This document shows positions 17,583-25,830 of a DNA stretch of 64,000 bases, piece by piece. The position numbers and the translations under genes were made by a program. Positions within the stretch are counted from its first letter, which is position 1. Each line of letters opens with the position of its first letter. Source of the stretch: Mesorhizobium sp. B4-1-3 (GTDB lineage Bacteria > Pseudomonadota > Alphaproteobacteria > Rhizobiales > Rhizobiaceae); assembly GCF_006439355.1 (NCBI RefSeq), contig NZ_VFTG01000015.1, positions 1 through 64,000 on the forward strand, read 5' to 3'. The notes under the pieces are model-generated. The model was not told where the DNA came from, ran no database searches, and worked only from the letters and a program-made list of their open reading frames with translations.

Positions 17583-17948
17583 ATTTGCCTCGAAAATCTT
17601 GGCGAAAATCTTGGATTGTCGGCCTCATATAGGATGGGCGCCGCGCTTTTGCACGCCTCAAACCGATAGACTAGGCATCCGCTTGCCTCGGCAGCCGGAC
17701 CGGGGCGGAAAAGATGGTGTCGAGAGTGGAACTTGGCAGGGCTCTTGCGGCAGCCCCGCCAGGCCGATGTGAATCTCGCCGGTTCAAAAGTCGTTTGTCA
17801 TCTAACTGAAATAAACATCTGGCATCACCTGCGCGGGCACCGCAATGCTTGCCGGCAAAGCGTTCCGCAAGCCGGATTCTTAGAGATCGTCATTTGCCAA
17901 CCGTCGGACAGCCTCTATGCTGGCCACGCCGGTTGGGCCGAAGAGGGA
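17583..17948. other. Gene-free divergent region between cobW and marR
   Basis: 366 bases without a supported gene. It must hold the promoters of cobW (minus) and the MarR gene (plus). I see a local direct repeat of AAAATCTTGG next to the cobW start (about 17594-17616) and AT-richer sequence around 17790-17822, but no convincing Zur palindrome or other operator. Confidence 0.6.
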
Positions 17949-18428
17949 ATGGCCATGGCCAAGGCGGACAAGACAGCGACAATGAGCCGGCTGCATTCGG
18001 CGGCGAGGCTGGCGCGCACGGCGCTCGCGTCGCGGCTTCTGGCGCATGGTTTCTACGCCGGCCAGGACCAGATCATGCTGGCGCTCGACCGTGAGGACGG
18101 CCAGACCCCCGGCAACCTCGCCGGCAGGCTCGGCGTGCGGCCGCCGACCATCACCAAGACCATCAACCGGTTGCAGGCGCAGGGCTTCCTCGAAAAGCGT
18201 GCCTCCAACGCCGATGCCCGCCAGGCCCATATCTTCCTCACCGAATCCGGCCGCGAAACCATTCGCGCCATCGAGAAGTCGGTCAAGAAGACCGAGAAGC
18301 AGGCGCTGAGGGGCCTCGACAAGAAGGACCAGAAGGCGCTGTTCAAGTTGCTCGCCCGCATCGAGGCGAATCTCTCGAACGAAGATCTGGTCCTGATCGA
18401 CGACGACGCGGAGATGGACGAAGCGTAG
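17949..18428 (+). CDS. MarR family winged-helix transcriptional regulator
   Basis: A 159-residue MarR-type regulator. The winged helix is seen in GNLAGRLGVRPPTITKTINRLQAQGFLEKRAS, read as two halves around PPTITK, followed by the DARQAHIFLTESG wing. The C-terminus is acidic (DDDAEMDEA). The frame is open upstream to 17733; the ATG at 17949 follows AGAGGGA, with a second ATG two codons later also possible. It is monocistronic, and no obvious target lies next to it except the divergent cobW. Confidence 0.9.
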   Translation: MAMAKADKTATMSRLHSAARLARTALASRLLAHGFYAGQDQIMLALDREDGQTPGNLAGRLGVRPPTITKTINRLQAQGFLEKRASNADARQAHIFLTESGRETIRAIEKSVKKTEKQALRGLDKKDQKALFKLLARIEANLSNEDLVLIDDDAEMDEA

Positions 18429-18528
18429 CGCGACGCGCAGCGTCATCGCTCCACGGGCGGATTTAGCACTGTGAGCGCGATGCGCAGCGTAGTCGCTTCA
18501 CGTACGGCGTTAGCATTGTAAGCGCGAC
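18427..18528. repeat. 47-base imperfect tandem duplication
   Basis: Two copies of a 47-base unit lie head to tail: 18427-18473 and 18474-18520, matching at 37 of 47 positions, and a third copy starts (AGCGCGAC, 18521-18528). The unit begins AGCGCGA(C/T)GCGCAGCGT and ends near TTAGCA(C/T)TGT. It lies between the convergent marR and araC genes and overlaps the marR stop. No function is evident. Confidence 0.75.
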
Positions 18529-19400
18529 CCTACGCCTCGCGCTTGCGCGCTTACCAGAGTTGCCCAGCGACCCGGCGTCATGCCGAATGCCTTCTTGAAA
18601 TGCCGGTTGAGATGGCTCTGGTCGCTGAAGCCGGCGCCGGCGGCGATCTCCGCCAGCGACTCGCCCTCGGCGATCATGCGCCGCGCCCTTTGCAGCCGGC
18701 GCATCAACAGGAAGCGATGCGGGCTGGTCGAATAGGTGGCGCGAAAATGGCGCGACAGCGCGTAGCGGTCGAGGCCAGTAATGGCCTCCAATTCATCGGA
18801 ACGCACTGCGCGCTCGGCATGCTCTTCCAGATAATCGCGCGCAAGCGCCGCAGCGCGCCAGGCGGTCTTGCTCGCTGACTTTGCCGGCTTTCCCGCGTGG
18901 CGCCTCAGATGCTGCGCCAGCTGCGCGACGAAATCCGCCACGAACAGGTCGCCGAGCTCTTCGTCCAGCGGCGCCAGCGCCGAGAGCAGCGTGCCCCGCA
19001 GCGCCGGATCGTCGACCACTGCGTCGCGGACGAAGGGCAGCGGCTCGCCTTCGAGGCAGTCGAGCAGCAGGGACGGCTCCAGGTAAAGAATCCTGTAGCG
19101 CAGCCCGTCCTCCGTGCCGGCGCCGCCATCGTGCAATTCGTCCGGGTGCAGCACGATCGCCTGGCCGGGTAGGCTGTGTTGCAGCGCGCCGCGATAGTGG
19201 AAGCGCTGCACGCCGTTGAGTGTCACGCCGATTGCATAGGTGTCGTGCCGGTGCAGTTCGAAGGCATTGCCGTGGAAGCGCGCCTCGATGCGTTCGAGGC
19301 CAAGCCCGCCAGGCGCAGAGACGATGCGGTCGCCATCGGCCGCATCCGCGCACGAACGTTCAAGACCTTCCTTCGCTTCTGCGCCTAGAGCCTGCGCCAT
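18510..19400 (-). CDS. AraC family transcriptional regulator
   Basis: A 296-residue AraC/XylS regulator with an N-terminal cupin (AraC-type sensing) domain, including ELHRHDTYAIGVTLNG and LHPDELHDGGAG, and a C-terminal double helix-turn-helix with GLDRYALSRHFRATYSTSPHR and GFSDQSHLNRHFKKAFGMTPGRW. The start at 19400 is chosen; an in-frame ATG at 19427 would overlap the possible start of the divergent DUF2000 gene. AraC regulators divergent from a DUF2000 gene and near an EamA-type exporter are a recurrent arrangement, so it probably controls those genes. Effector unknown. Confidence 0.92.
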   Translation of the reverse strand: MAQALGAEAKEGLERSCADAADGDRIVSAPGGLGLERIEARFHGNAFELHRHDTYAIGVTLNGVQRFHYRGALQHSLPGQAIVLHPDELHDGGAGTEDGLRYRILYLEPSLLLDCLEGEPLPFVRDAVVDDPALRGTLLSALAPLDEELGDLFVADFVAQLAQHLRRHAGKPAKSASKTAWRAAALARDYLEEHAERAVRSDELEAITGLDRYALSRHFRATYSTSPHRFLLMRRLQRARRMIAEGESLAEIAAGAGFSDQSHLNRHFKKAFGMTPGRWATLVSAQARGVGSRLQC

Positions 19401-19445
19401 CGCCCTGTTCCGCCCCTCATGGGCCATCTCGGAGTTTCAATCTTG

Positions 19446-19853
19446 GTGTTCGATACGAAAATTGCAATTGTCCTGAGAGAGGATCTGCCGGTGTGGCAGA
19501 AGCTCAACGTCACCGCGTTCCTGACCAGCGGTATCGTCGCGCAGTTTCCCGAGGTCATCGGCGAGGCCTATCGCGACCGTGCCGGCAACCTCTACAACCC
19601 GATGTCGATCCAGCCGGTCATCGTCCTGTCGGCCGACGCGGCGACGTTGGGCACGATCCATCGCCGGGCCTTGGAGCGCGGCGTGACGACGTCCGCCTAT
19701 GTCGAGGAGATGTTTTCGACCGGTCACGACGCAGCCAACCGCGCCGTCTTCGCCCAATTCGCGCCGGACGATGCCAAGGTCGTCGGCATCGCCTTGCGCG
19801 GCGAGAAAAAGCTCGTCGACAAGATCACCAAGGGCGCCCGCATGCATGGCTGA
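19446..19853 (+). CDS. DUF2000 family protein
   Basis: A 135-residue protein of the DUF2000 family, with FDTKIAIVLRED at the N-terminus and WQKLNVTAFLTSG after it. The family has a PTH2-like fold but no established function. The start is uncertain: GTG 19446 or TTG 19443 lie 8-11 bases after GGAG, and ATG 19419 would add nine residues but has no ribosome site. It diverges from the AraC gene and is followed by the EamA transporter, which suggests a small metabolite-handling unit under AraC control. Confidence 0.82.
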   Translation: MFDTKIAIVLREDLPVWQKLNVTAFLTSGIVAQFPEVIGEAYRDRAGNLYNPMSIQPVIVLSADAATLGTIHRRALERGVTTSAYVEEMFSTGHDAANRAVFAQFAPDDAKVVGIALRGEKKLVDKITKGARMHG

Positions 19854-19973
19854 ACGCCGGGGCGTTGTTGCAGCGGCCGCATTTGGTCCGGCCACGCCGG
19901 ACAATTGGCTTGCCGGCAAGCTTTGATTGCCGCAAAGGTGGGGCCTCCGCCTTTGCTTTCTCTCGGCCCGAAT

Positions 19974-20915
19974 TTGTCTGTTTCCCGAACTCAAGACGAC
20001 AGCGCAACGCCGCCCGCGGCGATGCTTTTGATGCTTTGCGTCTATGTCTGCTTCACTTTCCTCGACACCTCCAGCAAATACCTGGTGCTGGCCGGCGTCT
20101 CGGCGCTGATCGTCGCCTGGGCCCGTTTCACCGTCCATGTCCTGCTGGTCGGCGTCTTCCTGCGCGGCTGGCGCGAGCCGGCGCGCTTTCGCGCCAACAA
20201 TCTGCCGGCGCATATATTGCGCGGCTGCATGCTTTTCGGCTCGACCATGTTCAACATCCTGGCGCTGAAGACGCTGCAGCTTGCCGAAACCACCTCGATC
20301 TATTTCTTCGGCCCGATGGTCATCACCGCCCTTGCCGGCCCGTTGCTCGGCGAATGGGCGGGCTGGCGGCGCTGGCTGGCGATCCTCACCGGCTTTGTCG
20401 GTGTTCTGATCATCACCCGGCCCGGTGTCGGCGTGTTCGGCATCGGCCATCTCTTCGCGCTGGGCTCGATGCTGTCGAACAGCTTCTACGTCATCATGAC
20501 GCGGCGCATGTCTTCGACCGAAACATCCGAGAGCCTGATCCTGTTCTCGGCGCTGGCGCCGTCGGTGCTGCTGGCCCCGATGCTTGCCTTCTCGCCCGCG
20601 CTGCCGCACGGCGGCCTTCAGTGGTTCGTCGTCCTGATGCTGGGTGTCTTCGGCGCCGGAGGCCACTATCTGCTGGTCCGAGCCTATCGCCTGGCGACCA
20701 CGACGCAACTGGCGCCTTTCCCCTACTCGCAGATGGTGTGGATGATCATCTCCGGCTGGGTGATCTTCCACCAGTTCCCCGACCGCTGGACCTTGCTCGG
20801 CGCTGCCGTCATCGTTGCCAGCGGCCTCTACATCATCCACCGCGAGCACAGGCTTCGCGTGCGCAACTCCGCCTCGCTCGACACCGAGGCCGAGGCGCTG
20901 GCGAAAAAACTTTGA
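19974..20915 (+). CDS. DMT superfamily (EamA) transporter
   Basis: A roughly 313-residue inner-membrane protein with about ten hydrophobic helices and two EamA repeats, typical of drug/metabolite exporters. Segments such as WARFTVHVLLVGVF and ALKTLQLAETTSIYFFGPMVITALAGPLLGE mark the first repeat. The start is unclear: no ATG is well placed, so I chose TTG 19974 shortly before the first helix, with ATG 19905 as the longer choice. Together with the AraC and DUF2000 genes it may export an amino acid or similar metabolite; the substrate cannot be read. Confidence 0.88.
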   Translation: MSVSRTQDDSATPPAAMLLMLCVYVCFTFLDTSSKYLVLAGVSALIVAWARFTVHVLLVGVFLRGWREPARFRANNLPAHILRGCMLFGSTMFNILALKTLQLAETTSIYFFGPMVITALAGPLLGEWAGWRRWLAILTGFVGVLIITRPGVGVFGIGHLFALGSMLSNSFYVIMTRRMSSTETSESLILFSALAPSVLLAPMLAFSPALPHGGLQWFVVLMLGVFGAGGHYLLVRAYRLATTTQLAPFPYSQMVWMIISGWVIFHQFPDRWTLLGAAVIVASGLYIIHREHRLRVRNSASLDTEAEALAKKL

Positions 20916-20943
20916 TTTGCTCCCGATCAATGGCATAAGGCCG

Positions 20944-20960
20944 AATTTAAACAATTTAAA
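20944..20960. promoter_or_regulatory. Possible LacI-family operator (AATTTAAA direct repeat)
   Basis: AATTTAAA occurs twice with one base between (20944-20951 and 20953-20960), and each contains the palindrome TTTAAA. It lies a few bases upstream of the TTG proposed as start of the LacI regulator, a usual place for autoregulation. The match is short and could be chance in an AT-rich spacer. Confidence 0.35.
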
Positions 20961-20967
20961 GACCCGA

Positions 20968-22017
20968 TTGAGAGACCCTGGGGAGCGAAGGGCACTGGCA
21001 CAGAAGATCAAGCTTTCGACGATCGCGGATGCGCTCGGTGTGTCCACGGCAACGGTATCGCTGGCGCTGCGCGACAGCCCGCTGGTCGCAGGCACCACGC
21101 GCGAGCGCATCAAGGAGCATGCCCGCGCCATCGGCTATATCTACAACCGCCGCGCCGCCTCGTTGCGCACCTCGCGGTCCGGCATTGTCGGCGTCGTCGT
21201 TCACGACATCATGAACCCGTTCTTCGCCGAGATCCTGCGCTCGATCGAGAGCGAGCTCGACCGCAGTCGCCAGACCTTCATCCTCTCCAACCACTACGAC
21301 CAGCTGGAAAAGCAGCGCACCTTCATCGACACGCTGCTGCAGCTCGGCGCCGACGGCGTCATCATGTCGCCGGCTATCGGCACGCCGGCCGAGGACATCA
21401 TCATGGCCGAGGAAAACGGCCTGCCGGCTGTGCTGATCGCGCGCACCGTCGCCGGCGCCGACGTGCCGGTGTTCCGCGGCGACGATGCCTATGGTACCGC
21501 ATTGGCCACCAATCACCTGATCTCGCTCGGCCACAAGCGCATCGCCATGGTCGGCGGCACCGACCAGACCTCGACCGGCCGCGACCGCTACCAGGGCTAT
21601 CTCAACGCGATGGAGGCGGCCGGCCTGGAGGTGAAGCCGTCCTGGCGCATTCCCGGGCCGCGCACCAAGCAGGCGGGGTTCGAGGCCGCGGGACAGTTTC
21701 TGGCACTGAAGGACAGGCCCACCGCTGCCTGCTGCTGGAACGACCTGGTCGCGATCGGGCTGATGAACGGCATCGCGCGCGCCGGCCTCGTGCCGGGCGT
21801 CGATATCTCGGTCACCGGCTATGACGATCTCGAGGAAGCGGCGATCGCGACGCCGGCGCTAACCACGGTCTGGAATGGCCAGCGCGAGGTCGGCCGCCGC
21901 GCGGCGAGCGCCTTGCTCGACAAATTGAACGGGCAGGCGGTGCGGCCCTCGCAGGAGCTGATCAAGCCGGAACTGCATGTGCGGCAGTCGACCGGCAAGC
22001 CGGTGGAGCGTGCATGA
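20968..22017 (+). CDS. LacI family transcriptional regulator
   Basis: A regulator of about 349 residues: an N-terminal LacI helix-turn-helix (KLSTIADALGVSTATVSLALR) and hinge, then a periplasmic-binding-protein-like sugar domain with GVVVHDIMNPFFAEI near residue 75. There is no ATG near the N-terminus: TTG 20968 is chosen, and CTG 20995 after GGGAG is possible. Its stop overlaps the ATG of the 2-hydroxyacid dehydrogenase by four bases, so it probably regulates its own operon in response to a sugar acid or related ligand. Confidence 0.92.
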   Translation: MRDPGERRALAQKIKLSTIADALGVSTATVSLALRDSPLVAGTTRERIKEHARAIGYIYNRRAASLRTSRSGIVGVVVHDIMNPFFAEILRSIESELDRSRQTFILSNHYDQLEKQRTFIDTLLQLGADGVIMSPAIGTPAEDIIMAEENGLPAVLIARTVAGADVPVFRGDDAYGTALATNHLISLGHKRIAMVGGTDQTSTGRDRYQGYLNAMEAAGLEVKPSWRIPGPRTKQAGFEAAGQFLALKDRPTAACCWNDLVAIGLMNGIARAGLVPGVDISVTGYDDLEEAAIATPALTTVWNGQREVGRRAASALLDKLNGQAVRPSQELIKPELHVRQSTGKPVERA

Positions 22018-22997
22018 CTAGGGCCGAGAGAAAATTGCCGGTCGCCATCCTGGTGCCCGCCGATTTCAACGACCATGCCGCCGGCCGCATCGACAAGGCG
22101 TTCGAGCCTGTGCCGATCGAACGCGCCGATCCTTTGCTGGTGACGGACGAGATGCGCGCCAAGGTACGCGGCATCGCCTCCTACGCGGGCGTCAGCGCGG
22201 CGATGATCGACGCGCTGCCCAATCTCGAGATCATCGCCAGCTTCGGCGTCGGCTACGATTCCATCGACGCCAATCACGCAGCCAAGCGCGGCGTCATGGT
22301 CACCAACACGCCCGACGTTTTGACCGATGAGGTCGCCGACACCGCCATCGGCCTTTTGATCAACACCGTGCGTGAGCTCTACGCCGCCGAGAAATGGCTG
22401 CGCGACGGCGACTGGGTGGAGAAGGGCAATTATCGCCTGAGCCGGCTTACCTTGCGCGGCCGCAGCGTCGGCATTTTCGGCATGGGCCGCATCGGCCGGG
22501 CCGTCGCCCGCCGCCTCGAAGCCTTCGGCCTGCCGATCGCCTATCACAACCGCCGCAAGGTCGAAGACCTGCCTTACGACTATCATGCCACTTTGAAGGG
22601 GCTTGCCGAAGCCGTCGACACGCTGATCTGCATTGCCCCCGGTGGCGCTTCCACCGAGAAGGCGATCAATGGCGAAATCTTGTCGGCGCTGGGTTCGAAC
22701 GGCGTCTTCGTCAATATCGGCCGCGGCTCGGCCGTGGATGAGGCAGCTCTCGCCGCCGCCCTCGAAAGCGGCGCCATCGCCGCCGCCGGGCTCGACGTCT
22801 TTGCCGATGAGCCGAACGTACCGCGGGCCCTGCTCGACGCGCCCAACGCCTCGCTTCTGCCGCATGTCGGCTCGGCATCGGTCCACACCCGCCGCGCCAT
22901 GGCGGACCTCTGCGTCGACAATCTCGTCGCCTGGTTCACCGAGCGCCGGCCGCTGACGCCCGTGCCGGAGACGATCAACGTCAAGCCGCGCGGCTAG
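22014..22997 (+). CDS. D-isomer-specific 2-hydroxyacid dehydrogenase (GhrB/hydroxypyruvate reductase-like)
   Basis: A 327-residue NAD(P)-dependent D-2-hydroxyacid dehydrogenase. The nucleotide-binding GMGRIGRAVA is near residue 157. The catalytic triad is seen as Arg in NIGRGSAVDE, Glu in DVFADEPNVP and His in LPHVGSAS. The group includes glyoxylate, hydroxypyruvate and 2-ketogluconate reductases. Overlap with the LacI gene suggests a sugar-acid substrate sensed by that regulator. Confidence 0.93.
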   Translation: MTRAERKLPVAILVPADFNDHAAGRIDKAFEPVPIERADPLLVTDEMRAKVRGIASYAGVSAAMIDALPNLEIIASFGVGYDSIDANHAAKRGVMVTNTPDVLTDEVADTAIGLLINTVRELYAAEKWLRDGDWVEKGNYRLSRLTLRGRSVGIFGMGRIGRAVARRLEAFGLPIAYHNRRKVEDLPYDYHATLKGLAEAVDTLICIAPGGASTEKAINGEILSALGSNGVFVNIGRGSAVDEAALAAALESGAIAAAGLDVFADEPNVPRALLDAPNASLLPHVGSASVHTRRAMADLCVDNLVAWFTERRPLTPVPETINVKPRG

Positions 22998-23008
22998 GAC
23001 TATCCGGA

Positions 23009-23042
23009 AAGCGGTTGTCCGTCGGAATTACGCAAAAAGATA
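23009..23042. repeat. Partial copy of dispersed intergenic repeat (family A)
   Basis: The stretch AAAGCGGTTGTCCGTCGG followed by AATTACGCAAAAAGATA matches part of the fuller elements at 42804-42908 and 51141-51235 (AGCGGTTTTCCGT, GGAATTGCGT, AAAGAGATA). It lies downstream of the dehydrogenase gene. Confidence 0.6.
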
Positions 23043-23123
23043 CAGGGAAATTTCAGGGAAAGTGGGGGCGGTCAGGCTCGGCGGCTTCGCTTCCGCCACA
23101 TGCGTTAATGCTGGCGGAGCAGA

Positions 23124-23139
23124 TTAACCGCTGCTTAAC
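23124..23139. promoter_or_regulatory. CtrA-type box TTAA-N7-TTAAC
   Basis: TTAA at 23124-23127, seven bases (CCGCTGC), then TTAAC at 23135-23139 exactly fits the CtrA binding consensus of alphaproteobacteria. It is about 46 bases upstream of the start of the small exported protein gene, a sensible place for cell-cycle control. Binding is inferred only from the match. Confidence 0.55.
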
Positions 23140-23184
23140 CCTTTGAATTCATTTTTCATGCATAATTGAGTGTGGAGAGGCGGC

Positions 23185-23577
23185 GTGAAGCTGATTGCCG
23201 GGTTGGTCATGTCGGTTGCGTTGTTCGGGGGCGCGCATGTCCTGTATGGCGGCCAAGGCCAAAGCACGGCTATCGAAACCGCGACTTCAAGCACGTATCG
23301 ACTGACGGCCAATGGCGACGAAGCCGGCTGCGCCGTGCAGCGAGGAGCCTCGGTCTCTGACGGCCTGTCGCGGCTCGACGTCGCTTCGGACTGCAGCAAG
23401 CTGATGCCCGGCGTCGAGCGGGCGAAATTCTGGCGCGAGCAGGCGGACGGCTCGGTCGCTTTCAGCGAGAACGGCATCGACCCTATCGTCACCTTCGGCG
23501 TCGCCGATGGCGACGGCTACGAATCCTACGCGCCGTCCGCGCCGCTGCTGGCGCTGAATAGCGACAGCAGCAACTGA
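23185..23577 (+). CDS. Small exported protein, possibly AprI/Inh metalloprotease-inhibitor family
   Basis: A 130-residue protein with an N-terminal hydrophobic signal or anchor (residues 1-22). The mature part has two cysteines about 26 apart (GCAVQ and SDCSKL), then AKFWRE, an EN-G turn and a C-terminal GYESY strand. This pattern fits the AprI/Inh beta-barrel inhibitors of secreted metalloproteases, but the match is from memory of the pattern, and no protease or type I secretion gene lies nearby. GTG at 23185 is used because GGAGAGG precedes it; GTG 23170 is the longer alternative. A CtrA-type box lies upstream. Confidence 0.6.
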   Translation: MKLIAGLVMSVALFGGAHVLYGGQGQSTAIETATSSTYRLTANGDEAGCAVQRGASVSDGLSRLDVASDCSKLMPGVERAKFWREQADGSVAFSENGIDPIVTFGVADGDGYESYAPSAPLLALNSDSSN

Positions 23578-23592
23578 ATTTAAGCTGAGTGT

Positions 23593-24384
23593 TTATTCCG
23601 CTGCGGCGCGGGCGCCTGCCTTTGCCGCCGCGTGCAGCCGCACGGCATCGCCGAAAGCCTTGAAGATCTTCGCGGAATTGCTGTCCGACTTCACCCAGTA
23701 TTCGGGGTGCCATTGCACGCCGACCGCGAAGGCCCGCGCATCCTTGACGGAGACCGCTTCGATCGTGCCGTCGGTGGCCAAGGCCTCGATTTGCAGTTTC
23801 GAGCCGAGCCGGTCGATTCCCTGCCGGTGCAGCGAGTTGACCTTGATGTCTCCGGCGCCGAACACTCCGGCAAGGCAGCTTCCGGGCTTGATCGAGATCG
23901 TCTGATGGATGGCGAAGCGCTCGTCCTGATTGTCGCTCACCGGCGCGCGGTGATCGAGCGAGCCTTCGCGCTCCTGGATTTCGGTGCCCAGCGTGCCGCC
24001 GAGCGCCACGTTCAGCTCCTGGATGCCGCGGCAGATGGCAAGCAGCGGCACGCCGCGTTCGAGCGCCTTGCGGATCAGCGGCAGCGTGGTGGCGTCGCGC
24101 GCGGGATCGTAAGGACCGTTGGCCTCGCTCGGGTCGCCATTATAAAGCGAGGGATGGACGTTGGATTTCGAGCCCGTCAGCATGACGCCGTCAACCGAGG
24201 ACAGCAATTCGTCGAGGTCGAGCCGGTCGCCGAAGGACGGCACCAGCAACGGGAACACGCCGGCGCCCGTGATCGCCGCTTCCAGATATTGCTGGGGCGC
24301 GGCGTGCCAGGTGTAATTGTCGAACTGGCGAACGTCGGTTGAGACTGCGACGAGCGGCTGCTGCATTTTGGGGTTGGTTTCCAT
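23593..24384 (-). CDS. Gamma-glutamyl-gamma-aminobutyrate hydrolase family protein (class I amidotransferase-like)
   Basis: A 263-residue peptidase C26/class I glutamine amidotransferase-like hydrolase. The nucleophile is in PLLAICRGIQELNVALGG (Cys near residue 118), and the catalytic His is in GVQWHPEYW near 225. Members cleave gamma-glutamyl compounds such as gamma-glutamyl-GABA in putrescine breakdown. A functional link to the glutamine-synthetase-like gene at 12348 is possible but they are 10 kb apart. An ATG six codons downstream is an alternative start. It converges with the preceding small exported protein gene. Confidence 0.9.
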   Translation of the reverse strand: METNPKMQQPLVAVSTDVRQFDNYTWHAAPQQYLEAAITGAGVFPLLVPSFGDRLDLDELLSSVDGVMLTGSKSNVHPSLYNGDPSEANGPYDPARDATTLPLIRKALERGVPLLAICRGIQELNVALGGTLGTEIQEREGSLDHRAPVSDNQDERFAIHQTISIKPGSCLAGVFGAGDIKVNSLHRQGIDRLGSKLQIEALATDGTIEAVSVKDARAFAVGVQWHPEYWVKSDSNSAKIFKAFGDAVRLHAAAKAGARAAAE

Positions 24385-24633
24385 CAGGCCAAGGATTTGT
24401 TCTGCCTATAAAATAAGCGATCCGTAGCGGCTTTTCCATGGCAAGTTTCGCTACCTCGCATGGGCCAGGCAAGAGACTATTAGACTATAGTTGCAGTGGG
24501 CCGCTGAGAATGGCCGCAAGCTTGGCCGCGGCGCTGGACTCGACTTCTTGCCCGTGTATGTTTCTCCCCCAACCGGTCCGGGCACCGAGGATGTCCTGGC
24601 ATCGGTCAGCTGATCCGCAAGGGAGGAAACTTA

Positions 24634-25743
24634 ATGGATCGTCGTTCATTCATTCGCAAGGCCGGAGCCTCCGGCGTGGGTGCCGCCGCAGCGGCTGCGG
24701 CACTCGCCACGCCGGCCATCGCCCAGTCCAATCCGAAAGTGACCTGGCGGCTGGCGTCGTCCTTCCCGAAGTCGCTCGACACGATCTATGGCGGCGCCGA
24801 AGTCTTCTCCAAGATGCTGTCGGAAGCGACCGATGGCAATTTCCAGATCCAGGTCTTCGCTTCGGGCGAGCTTGTGCCCGGCCTGCAGGCGGCCGATGCC
24901 GCCGCCGCCGGCACCGTCGAAGCGGCCCACACCGTGGCCTATTATTACTGGGGCAAGGACCCCACCTGGGCGCTGGGTGCGGCAGTGCCCTTCTCGCTCA
25001 ACGCGCGCGGCATGAACGCCTGGCACTACCACGGCGGCGGCATCGACCTGTTCAATGAATTCCTTGGAACGCAAGGGTTGTACGGTCTGCCGGGCGGCAA
25101 TACCGGCGTCCAGATGGGGGGCTGGTTCCGCAAGGAAATCAACAGCGTCGCCGATCTGTCGGGTCTCAAGATGCGCATCGGCGGCTTTGCCGGCAAGGTC
25201 GTCGAAAGGCTTGGCGTGGTGCCGCAGCAGATCGCCGGCGGCGACATCTACCCGGCGCTGGAAAAGGGCACCATCGACGCCGCAGAATGGGTCGGCCCCT
25301 ATGATGACGAGAAGCTCGGCTTCTACAAGGTAGCGCCCTATTACTACTATCCCGGCTGGTGGGAAGGCGGCCCCACCGTCCATCTCCTGTTCAACAAGGC
25401 GAAATACGAAGAGCTTTCACCGACTTACAAATCGCTGGTGCGCACCGCGGCGCAGGCCGCGGACGCCAACATGTTGCAGAAATACGACTATGTGAATCCC
25501 CCGGCGGTGCGGCGACTTGTGGCCGGCGGCGCCAAGCTCAGGCCGTTCAGCCAGGAGATCATGGCCGCCTGTTTCGAGAAGGCCAACGAGGTCTACGCCG
25601 AGATGGAATCCAACAACGCACCGTTCAAGAAGATCTGGGAATCGATCAAGGCCTTCCGCAAGGAGCACTACCTCTGGGCCCAGGTCGCCGAATACAATTA
25701 CGACACCTTCATGATGGTGCAGCAGCGCAACGGCAAGCTGTAG
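24634..25743 (+). CDS. dctP: TRAP transporter substrate-binding protein (DctP family)
   Basis: A 369-residue periplasmic solute receptor of the TRAP family. The N-terminus has a Tat-type signal (MDRRSFIRKAG then an Ala-rich core ending ATPAIAQ), so it is probably exported folded. Typical segments are WRLASSFPKSLDTIYGG, LKMRIGGFAGKV, GGDIYPALEKGTIDAAEWVGP and YYYPGWWEGGP. The last two resemble TakP-like receptors that bind 2-oxo acids as dimers. The ribosome site GGGAGGAAA is strong. Its membrane partners dctQ and dctM lie 1.1 kb downstream on the opposite strand, with an alcohol dehydrogenase between. Confidence 0.93.
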   Translation: MDRRSFIRKAGASGVGAAAAAAALATPAIAQSNPKVTWRLASSFPKSLDTIYGGAEVFSKMLSEATDGNFQIQVFASGELVPGLQAADAAAAGTVEAAHTVAYYYWGKDPTWALGAAVPFSLNARGMNAWHYHGGGIDLFNEFLGTQGLYGLPGGNTGVQMGGWFRKEINSVADLSGLKMRIGGFAGKVVERLGVVPQQIAGGDIYPALEKGTIDAAEWVGPYDDEKLGFYKVAPYYYYPGWWEGGPTVHLLFNKAKYEELSPTYKSLVRTAAQAADANMLQKYDYVNPPAVRRLVAGGAKLRPFSQEIMAACFEKANEVYAEMESNNAPFKKIWESIKAFRKEHYLWAQVAEYNYDTFMMVQQRNGKL

Positions 25744-25750
25744 AAGATTA

Positions 25751-25783
25751 GCCCCTCTCCCCGTATAGAGCGGGGAGAGGGGC
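25751..25783. terminator. Hairpin terminator after dctP
   Basis: Perfect 13-base arms, GCCCCTCTCCCCG (25751-25763) and CGGGGAGAGGGGC (25771-25783), around a seven-base loop, begin seven bases after the dctP stop. A clear T-run is missing, so it may act as a transcript-end stabiliser. Confidence 0.65.
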
Positions 25784-25830
25784 GCTGTTCTCGGCGGTTT
25801 CGCCAATCGCCAACATTGCAGGACTTGACT

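Noticed and set aside
17583..17948. Possible Zur box upstream of cobW
   Set aside because: I found only a short direct repeat (AAAATCTTGG) and no palindrome of the right form.
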